A DNA stretch of 22,029 bases. It comes from a virus. How positions within the stretch are numbered: position 1 is the first letter of the stretch; every line of letters begins with the position of its first letter. Below the pieces are notes generated by a model, which was not told the origin of the DNA, did no database searches, and worked only from the letters and a program-made list of their open reading frames with translations. Shown here one piece after another: positions 16,869 to 21,358 of the stretch. Both the position numbers and the translations under genes were made by a program. The stretch lies in the IMG/VR virus record IMGVR_UViG_3300025151_000341, positions 1 through 22,029 of that record. One strand, written 5' to 3'.

Positions 16869-17405
16869 ATGACAGTATTAAATGTTTTAAGCACCAATGC
16901 AATCGCTGCTGATGCTACTGAGTATCAAGTTGTACAGACTGGATACTATCGCGTAGTTGCAACTGCAGGTGATGCAACTGTTGCATTCAATGGTGGTCCT
17001 GCGATCACCCTCATCCAAGATCAGGCACTCCTGCTTAGAGGTGGCAAACCTGGTCAAGCAAGAATTGTCAAGGCAGTAGATGATTCCACTGCAGACTATC
17101 AACTTGGTACAAATCTTGGTGAACTTAGTGATACTCATCCATTCTCTGTAGGAGATTTTATTGCTGTAGAAGATGCTAGCACCTCTCCTGCTATCGATTC
17201 CAACTTCCTTTCTGCTGGCACCGCTGGCAAGAAAGTCACTGCGGCAACAGGAAACACAATCAGCACTGATATCGATTCATCTTCTGCATCTGCTGATTAC
17301 ACCTATGCTTACAGCGGACCTCAAGCAATCGTCAAACGTTGCGTGAAAATCGCTGCAACTGGTAATGCAATTGTTGTTGAAGAAGTACAAGTTGTAGGCG
17401 GTTGA
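16869..17405 (+). CDS. Probable virion structural protein, beta-rich
   Basis: A 178-residue protein rich in Ala, Thr, Val, Gly and Asp, with alternating hydrophobic strands (YQVVQTGYYRVVATAGDATV, then QALLLRGGKPGQARIV). Low Lys and Cys, and no signal peptide or membrane segment. The composition suits a small capsid decoration or tail surface protein, and I recall similar sequences next to gp16 in other cyanomyoviruses annotated as structural. An ATG at 16864 runs into TGA after one codon, so 16869 is the start. A late box lies 23 bases upstream and one base separates the stop from the next ATG. Its exact place in the particle is unknown. Confidence 0.65.
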   Translation: MTVLNVLSTNAIAADATEYQVVQTGYYRVVATAGDATVAFNGGPAITLIQDQALLLRGGKPGQARIVKAVDDSTADYQLGTNLGELSDTHPFSVGDFIAVEDASTSPAIDSNFLSAGTAGKKVTAATGNTISTDIDSSSASADYTYAYSGPQAIVKRCVKIAATGNAIVVEEVQVVGG

Positions 17406-17406
17406 T

Positions 17407-18873
17407 ATGGCTGAGGGTTTTAAGTCTGATATTCCACCTGCAATTAATTCTACCGCTAAGAAATACATTAGGGGTATGATGAAGGGTAAGTCACGATGGG
17501 CTAAGTTATATGGCAGTCGTGACAAGGAAGTCATGCATAAGACCGCAAATAAGATGGCGATGGGAGAAATGCAAAAAATGCCACCTACATATAGTGATGT
17601 GTTTGGTGGCATCAGTGAAAAAGCAGTCTCCAAAAAGCAACAAAGATTCTTCGGGATGGTTAGAGCGGCTCAAAAAGGGGAAATGGAAAATCCCTCGCCT
17701 GAGGTTGCCAAAGTTGCTTCCTCCGCCAGCGTGTCCGACGTAAAGAAATTTGCTAAAACCAAACACAAAGGATTGCCGATGAAGAAGAAAGTTGAAGAAG
17801 CAAACAAAAGTGGTGATAGTTCTCTGCGTGACTGGTTTGGCAAGAGTAAGTCTTCTGATGGCAAGCCTGGGTGGGTTCAGTTGGGTGGTAAATATGCAGG
17901 AAAACCCTGTGCCAAACAACCAGGACAAACAACTAAACCCAAGTGTGGGTCTAGTAAGATGAAGAGAAACCTAAATAAAGACGAAGAGGAAGCAGCATTC
18001 CGTCGCAAGAATGCTAAAGATCCTAATCCTAATCGTAAAGGTAAGGCAATCAACGTGAAAACAGAAGATCTCGATCTCAAAAAAATGTCTAAGGAATTGG
18101 CTGGTGCATCCAAAATGCACAAGGGTCAATCCGAACGCATTAAAAAGCATTTGAAAAAAATGAAAGAAGCAGTTATTTCTGAGCGTGGTGATTACTGGCA
18201 TCCCGATCCCGATGAGGATCGTAAACTAGGTGGTCCTGGTGCAAACCAGCGTGCTCGTGAAGATCGTGCTGCAGCATCTAAACCCGCTGCTAAGAAGGCA
18301 GATCCTAAGAAACTGAAACCAGGTGAGTCTTACATGGACTATGCCAAGCGTCAGAAGGGTTATAGTTCTGCTAAACCTAAGAAGAAGTCTTTACTTGGTC
18401 GTTTAGGTTTGAAAAAAGAAGAAGTGCAACAGGAAGATTGCTGGGATGGATACGAGAAGAAGGGTATGAAGACTATGTTTGGTAAAAGATATCCAAACTG
18501 TGTTAAGAAAAAGAAGACTAAGAAAGAAGAGTTTGAAGTCCAAGAGGGCGTTGGTGATATGGTGATCAAAGCCATTGATAAAACCAAACCTCCCTATCTT
18601 AGTAAGCGTTCTGAATTGATTCGTAAGATTAAACAGAAGCAACTTGATAATTATCTCAAAAAGAGAGATAAGAAAAAGATGGGTGAAGACTTTGAGTATC
18701 AAGGCGAACTGATGACTGAAGAGCAGTTCGATGAGGCAGCAGGCGAGAAGGATGCTTGCTACAAAAAAGTTAAGGCACGTTACAGCGTTTGGCCAAGTGC
18801 ATATGCATCTGGTGCTCTCGTCAAGTGTCGTAAAGTCGGTGCAGCAAACTGGGGGAACAAGAGTAAAAAATGA
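17407..18873 (+). CDS. Lysine-rich mosaic phage protein (DUF3008 and DUF5872-like domains)
   Basis: A 488-residue, strongly basic protein made of short modules. Residues 1-60 are a helical segment (WAKLYGSRDKEVMHKTANKM). Residues 72-125 match DUF3008 (VSKKQQRFFGMVRAAQKGEM, then PEVAKVA and FAKTKHKGLP). Residues 138-220 match the DUF5872 pattern (LRDWFGKSKSSDGKPGWV, then C168, PKC180 and RRKNAKDPN). A 'CWDGYEKKGMK ... GKRYPNCVKKK' motif lies at 345-370. Residues 449-488 are a common phage C-terminal module (YSVWPSAYASGALVKCRKVG). Cysteines occur in pairs near Pro/Lys turns. No enzyme motif, membrane segment or signal peptide is seen. The CW ... GMK ... PNCV motif recurs at the start of the next gene, joined by an ATGA overlap. 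Candidate roles are packaged internal protein or nucleic-acid binding; neither is shown by the sequence. Confidence 0.7.
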   Translation: MAEGFKSDIPPAINSTAKKYIRGMMKGKSRWAKLYGSRDKEVMHKTANKMAMGEMQKMPPTYSDVFGGISEKAVSKKQQRFFGMVRAAQKGEMENPSPEVAKVASSASVSDVKKFAKTKHKGLPMKKKVEEANKSGDSSLRDWFGKSKSSDGKPGWVQLGGKYAGKPCAKQPGQTTKPKCGSSKMKRNLNKDEEEAAFRRKNAKDPNPNRKGKAINVKTEDLDLKKMSKELAGASKMHKGQSERIKKHLKKMKEAVISERGDYWHPDPDEDRKLGGPGANQRAREDRAAASKPAAKKADPKKLKPGESYMDYAKRQKGYSSAKPKKKSLLGRLGLKKEEVQQEDCWDGYEKKGMKTMFGKRYPNCVKKKKTKKEEFEVQEGVGDMVIKAIDKTKPPYLSKRSELIRKIKQKQLDNYLKKRDKKKMGEDFEYQGELMTEEQFDEAAGEKDACYKKVKARYSVWPSAYASGALVKCRKVGAANWGNKSKK

Positions 18874-19409
18874 AAACATTTAATCAGTTCCAAGCAGAAT
18901 GCTGGAAAACACACAAGAAAGTAGGTATGAAAATGAAGGGTGGCAAACTTGTCCCCAACTGTGTACCTAAGAACGAAGAGGTTCAAATCGAAGAAGGACC
19001 CAAATACGACAAAAAAGGTTATGATAAGTTTGATCGTTACAAGCGTATGGTCCGCCATAAGCAAGACAAGTATGGTGTCTCTACACTCAAGCAACGTCTG
19101 ATGCATGGTGGTGTGGACTATAACATTGATAATGAGAAGAAATCCAAGAAGGTTAAAAATGAAGGAGCTGCCTGGACTAAGAAGGCAGGAAAGAATAGTG
19201 AAGGAGGATTAAATGAAAAAGGTAGAAAGTCGTATGAGCGTGAAAACCCAGGAAGCGATCTTAAGGCACCTTCAAAAAAAGTTGGGAACCCTCGTAGAGC
19301 GAGCTTTTGTGCGAGAATGAGAGGAATGAAAAAGAAGTTGACATCTAAAAAAACTGCTTCTGATCCCGATTCTAGAATCAATAAATCCCTTAGAGCGTGG
19401 AATTGTTGA
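18870..19409 (+). CDS. Basic Cys-containing phage protein (DUF6321-like)
   Basis: A 179-residue, Lys/Arg-rich protein. Residues 5-35 repeat the upstream protein's motif (FQAECWKTHKKVGMKMKGGK, then PNCVPK). The C-terminal 80 residues (AAWTKKAGKNSEGGLNEKGR, then SFCARMRGMKKKLTSKKTA and DPDSRINKSLRAWNC) match the phage domain I remember as DUF6321. It ends on a conserved cysteine. The ATGA overlap with the 488-residue gene and the shared motif suggest the two act together or arose by module shuffling. The stop codon lies inside the -35 region of the promoter for the metabolic block. Function unknown; the charge suggests nucleic-acid contact. Confidence 0.7.
   Translation: MKTFNQFQAECWKTHKKVGMKMKGGKLVPNCVPKNEEVQIEEGPKYDKKGYDKFDRYKRMVRHKQDKYGVSTLKQRLMHGGVDYNIDNEKKSKKVKNEGAAWTKKAGKNSEGGLNEKGRKSYERENPGSDLKAPSKKVGNPRRASFCARMRGMKKKLTSKKTASDPDSRINKSLRAWNC
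19213..19320 (+). CDS. Possible 35-residue gene nested out of frame in the DUF6321-like gene
   Basis: A perfect Shine-Dalgarno AAGGAGG (19201-19207) stands 5 bases before an ATG that is +1 relative to the host gene. The frame stays open for 35 residues (starting MKKVESRMSVKTQEAILRHL) and ends at TGA 19318-19320. The peptide is basic and helical. Against it, AAGGAGG is also the coding of a Glu-Gly-Gly that the domain appears to conserve, so the ribosome site may be a by-product. Low confidence. Confidence 0.2.
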   Translation: MKKVESRMSVKTQEAILRHLQKKLGTLVERAFVRE

Positions 19410-19433
19410 CAAACTGTGTCAATGTGCTACAAT
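19406..19433 (+). promoter_or_regulatory. Sigma70-type promoter of the metabolic gene block
   Basis: TTGACA (19406-19411), a perfect -35 box, is followed after 16 bp by TACAAT (19428-19433), one mismatch from TATAAT. Transcription would start near 19440, giving a leader of about 30 bases with AAAGGA at 19455-19460 before the ATG at 19472. This is the type of promoter read by host RNA polymerase early in infection. The -35 box is also one arm of the palindrome TTGACA-AACTG-TGTCAA (19406-19422), which may be an operator. Confidence 0.75.
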
Positions 19434-19438
19434 AAATA
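19431..19438 (+). promoter_or_regulatory. Late promoter box overlapping the sigma70 promoter
   Basis: AATAAATA matches the late consensus TATAAATA at 7 of 8 positions and shares its first three bases with the TACAAT box. The same start region could thus be used by host sigma70 early and by the phage late factor afterwards. Confidence 0.5.
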
Positions 19439-19471
19439 GGTAAACCCACTATACAAAGGATACTGCATTTT

Positions 19472-19771
19472 ATGACTGATCCAAAGGAAGTTTCGTCTTT
19501 TTCCATGGAACGGAAGGAGTGCGAGAAGTGTGGTGCCGTTTGGTTGAACGGTCAGCATATGTGGACAGGAACTGGTCAGAAAGGTAACGAATTAGATCTG
19601 GCGGGACTCGTTTGCAACAATATTTCAAAAGAAGATCCAGATTATAATAAATGTATAAACGCTAGTCGTGGACAGGTAGGTGGACAGACCTGGGACTATC
19701 GAAGAGGGTATGTAGATGGTCAACTTGACGCTGCTCTCAAAAAGTCTCAAAACCCTGACAATTCAATTTGA
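19472..19771 (+). CDS. Small cysteine-containing cyanophage protein, unknown function
   Basis: A 99-residue soluble protein. Cysteines lie at 17 and 20 (CEKC), 48 and 61, with His29 between. The CxxC plus two later Cys could form a small zinc site or disulfides. Other recognisable segments are 'WLNGQHMWTGTGQKGNE' and 'YRRGYVDGQLDAAL'. I have seen similar proteins in cyanophages and picocyanobacteria without an assigned role. It is the first gene after the strong promoter, with AAAGGA 11 bases before the ATG. A stem-loop begins five bases after its stop, which may end part of its transcription before petE. Confidence 0.6.
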   Translation: MTDPKEVSSFSMERKECEKCGAVWLNGQHMWTGTGQKGNELDLAGLVCNNISKEDPDYNKCINASRGQVGGQTWDYRRGYVDGQLDAALKKSQNPDNSI

Positions 19772-19776
19772 ACCTT

Positions 19777-19827
19777 AAACTTCATTGAGTAAATAGCATT
19801 AGTTGCTAGAACTTAATGAAGTTTTTT
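19777..19827 (+). promoter_or_regulatory. Stem-loop with T-run that buries the petE start codon (terminator or translational switch)
   Basis: AAACTTCATTGAGT (19777-19790) pairs with ACTTAATGAAGTTT (19811-19824) over 14 positions: 13 Watson-Crick pairs and one G-U. The loop is 20 bases and holds a small inner stem (TAGC 19794-19797, GCTA 19805-19808). Six T residues at 19822-19827 follow, as in an intrinsic terminator. The petE ATG (19816-19818) lies inside the downstream arm. In a transcript reading through from 19440 the start codon would be paired. A terminator for the upstream gene and a translation block for petE are both consistent. Confidence 0.7.
19788..19795 (+). promoter_or_regulatory. 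Possible late promoter box inside the petE hairpin
   Basis: AGTAAATA keeps the TAAATA core of the late box TATAAATA (6 of 8). A transcript starting about six bases further on (near 19801) would lack the upstream arm of the stem and so leave the petE ATG unpaired, with a leader of about 15 bases. The match is weaker than the other late boxes in the window, so this is tentative. Confidence 0.35.
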
Positions 19828-20139
19828 ATTGCCGTTTTCGCTTCGTTGTTTCTTGCCCTCCCTGCATGGGCAGTAGATGTTCAAATGGGATCAAATGGTA
19901 ATCTTGTGTTTGATCCTGCAGAGGTTACTATCTCTGCTGGCGAGTCGGTGCATTTTGTTAATAATATGCTCCCTCCTCATAACGTTATTGTTGAAGATCG
20001 TCCTGACTTAGGTCATGAAGCCCTTGCAATGATGCCTGGTGAAGAGTTTGATGTTGCATTTCCAGAGGCAGGTGACTATACTTACTGGTGTGGTCCCCAT
20101 AAAGGTGCAGGAATGATCGGTACAGTTCACGTCGAATGA
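19816..20139 (+). CDS. petE: Plastocyanin (phage-encoded photosynthetic electron carrier)
   Basis: A 107-residue precursor of the blue copper protein that carries electrons from cytochrome b6f to photosystem I (or to terminal oxidases) in the thylakoid lumen. Residues 1-19 form a Sec signal peptide (Lys2, a hydrophobic core, then LPAWA before VDV). The type I copper ligands are in place: His55 (LPPHNV), Cys92 and His95 (WCGPH) and Met100 (GAGM). The mature part, about 88 residues, is slightly short for plastocyanins. An in-frame TAG at 19807 sits 9 bases upstream and the next in-frame ATG would remove the signal peptide, so 19816 is the start. The ATG lies within a strong stem-loop and has no good Shine-Dalgarno. 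The stop overlaps the next gene by 4 bp (ATGA). Carriage by cyanomyoviruses is known. Confidence 0.93.
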   Translation: MKFFIAVFASLFLALPAWAVDVQMGSNGNLVFDPAEVTISAGESVHFVNNMLPPHNVIVEDRPDLGHEALAMMPGEEFDVAFPEAGDYTYWCGPHKGAGMIGTVHVE

Positions 20140-20303
20140 ATTCAGACCAAAGAAGAGAGTTTTACAAATCTCTTAGAGAAAGAATAAAACAACTCAGAAT
20201 GGAACATTTATTTGAAGAACCTTGCCCCCTTTATGAACCAGAGTGGGAAGAAGACCACTATTGGGACTGTCGTTTAACTTACGATCACGATGAAGAAATT
20301 TAA
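20136..20303 (+). CDS. Small acidic protein between plastocyanin and PTOX
   Basis: A 55-residue open frame from the ATG that overlaps the petE stop (ATGA) to a TAA at 20301-20303, running 14 bp into PTOX. It fills exactly the gap between two established genes and is linked by overlap on both sides, which is the main argument that it is real. Residues 5-22 are basic and helical (QRREFYKSLRERIKQLRM). The rest is acidic and aromatic (CPLYEPEWEEDHYWDC), with two Cys 16 apart and three His. No membrane segment or signal peptide. I do not recognise a family. It may only couple translation of the two redox genes, or may have its own job. Confidence 0.6.
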   Translation: MNSDQRREFYKSLRERIKQLRMEHLFEEPCPLYEPEWEEDHYWDCRLTYDHDEEI

Positions 20304-20796
20304 CGAGATTATTTTAAACATCACAGTTGCTATACTCGACTTTTTATATCGGGGTCGGGATTATCAAAGATTCTGGGTGCTTGAGGAAATTGCTCGAGCA
20401 CCCTATTTTGCGTTTTTAAGTGTATTACACTTTCGTGAAAGTATGGGACTTCGCGGTCCCGAGCATCTATATTTGATGAAACAACACTTCGAGCAGTCAG
20501 TCAATGAAACAGAGCATCTGGAGTATATGGAAAGCAGGGGTGGCAATACTTATTTTATCGATCGTTTTGTTGCCAAGCATCTCGTCCTTATCTACTATTG
20601 GACTAACGTGGTTTATTATTGGGTATCTCCTCGCAATGCTTACCATCTCTCTTACGAAGTAGAGATCCATGCAGCAGAAACTTATGCTAAGTTTCTTGCT
20701 TTTAATGGGCATGACGACAAGATCCTTGAGATTTTGAATGATGAACTACACCATTCAAAAGAATTACATGATGCAATGGAGTTAATTAATGTTTAA
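20290..20796 (+). CDS. ptox: Plastoquinol terminal oxidase (PTOX)
   Basis: A 168-residue diiron oxidase of the alternative oxidase family. It oxidises plastoquinol and reduces oxygen to water at the thylakoid membrane, bypassing cytochrome b6f and photosystem I. The expected iron ligands are visible: Glu32 in LEEIARAPYF, Glu73 and His76 in NETEHLEYM, Glu125 in YEVEIHAAETY, and Glu152 and His155 in DELHH. The active-site WVSPRNAYH stretch is also present. Association with one membrane face through hydrophobic helices is expected for the family; helix 95-112 is hydrophobic. Cyanophage versions of about this length are known. It follows the 55-residue gene with a 14-bp overlap and ends 8 bp inside the next gene, whose GGAG Shine-Dalgarno (20778-20781) lies in its last codons. 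Confidence 0.93.
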   Translation: MKKFNEIILNITVAILDFLYRGRDYQRFWVLEEIARAPYFAFLSVLHFRESMGLRGPEHLYLMKQHFEQSVNETEHLEYMESRGGNTYFIDRFVAKHLVLIYYWTNVVYYWVSPRNAYHLSYEVEIHAAETYAKFLAFNGHDDKILEILNDELHHSKELHDAMELINV

Positions 20797-21007
20797 AGAC
20801 TGGGGCAAAGGAGTTGAACCTCCTGATCATATAACTAGAGAAGAATGTCAGCAAATGATTGATGATGCTATACGCAAACACAATCGTAACGCTGGCATCA
20901 TCAGCATGTTTGTTGGGTTCTTCATTCTAGGACTTTTCTCTGAAGGTCTTCTTAGATTGATCGGAGCAATACCACCACTCTTCCCATGGCTCAAGATAAC
21001 TTTATAG
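20789..21007 (+). CDS. Small single-pass membrane protein, unknown
   Basis: A 72-residue protein. Residues 1-35 are polar and helical (DHITREECQQMIDDAIRKHN). Residues 38-65 are hydrophobic (GIISMFVGFFILGLFSEGLL) and predict one membrane segment, with a short hydrophobic tail. A good Shine-Dalgarno (GGAG, 20778-20781) stands 7 bases before the ATG. It overlaps PTOX by 8 bp and the next gene by 22 bp, so it belongs to the same transcript. Being linked to PTOX suggests a membrane role in the infected cell, but nothing identifies one. Confidence 0.6.
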   Translation: MFKDWGKGVEPPDHITREECQQMIDDAIRKHNRNAGIISMFVGFFILGLFSEGLLRLIGAIPPLFPWLKITL

Positions 21008-21192
21008 AATGGGTAGGAGTAGTTACACTATTTTTGTTTGGAATCACTATAATATGTCAAGGACATTTTATCTTTCATCAGAAACATGGCTACTCCAGAA
21101 AAGAAACCGAAGATCCAGAAGCAAGAGACCGAATCAGACGACAAGTCGAAGCGGTCCTCAGAGGAAATAGCAAGGATGATTCATCCTCATGA
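20986..21192 (+). CDS. Small membrane protein, unknown, sharing 107 bp with the next gene
   Basis: A 68-residue protein. Residues 7-27 are hydrophobic (EWVGVVTLFLFGITIICQG) and predict one membrane segment. The rest is charged (SRKETEDPEARDRIRRQVEA). The start overlaps the previous gene by 22 bp. The last 107 bp (21086-21192) are also the first 36 codons of the following gene in another frame, so the charged tail here is written over the charged head there. One of the two frames could be shorter in reality, but the membrane segment lies before the overlap and argues that this gene exists. Confidence 0.5.
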   Translation: MAQDNFIEWVGVVTLFLFGITIICQGHFIFHQKHGYSRKETEDPEARDRIRRQVEAVLRGNSKDDSSS

Positions 21193-21358
21193 TGATGAAC
21201 CTGATCCTACAGCATACATGGGTAATTACAATTTTCCCCAGATGTTATTCGCATTCTGTGTAGGTTTTGCTACTATGTTTGTCTTAGCAGTCGATGAGAT
21301 AAACGATTTTAAGGGATGTCCACTCCCAGAATATTTTCAAAACGAGGTAAAAGGATGA
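21086..21358 (+). CDS. Small membrane protein with charged N-terminus, unknown
   Basis: A 90-residue protein. Residues 1-30 are very rich in Lys, Glu, Ser and Asp. Residues 31-48 contain 'MIHPHDDEPDPTAYMGNYN'. Residues 52-68 (MLFAFCVGFATMFVLAV) predict one membrane segment, followed by a short tail with one Cys. I recall similar short membrane proteins in cyanophages. An in-frame ATG at 21176 would give a 60-residue form that avoids nearly all of the overlap with the previous gene; the longer start is preferred because the N-terminal segment is open and starts with a favourable MAT, but this is not decisive. The stop overlaps the gnd start by 4 bp (ATGA). Confidence 0.55.
   Translation: MATPEKKPKIQKQETESDDKSKRSSEEIARMIHPHDDEPDPTAYMGNYNFPQMLFAFCVGFATMFVLAVDEINDFKGCPLPEYFQNEVKG

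Noticed and set aside
16864-16871. Alternative start ATG at 16864 for the 178-residue protein.
   Set aside because: It gives Met-Thr and then TGA, so it cannot be the start.
17989-17996. TAAATAA-type late-box match inside the 488-residue basic protein gene.
   Set aside because: Deep in coding sequence, far from any gene start, and only a partial consensus.
21048-21053. Perfect TATAAT upstream of the 90-residue membrane protein gene.
   Set aside because: The best -35 candidate (TTACAC at 21023) is a poor match with 19-bp spacing, and the box lies within coding sequence of an AT-rich operon. Not enough for a promoter call.
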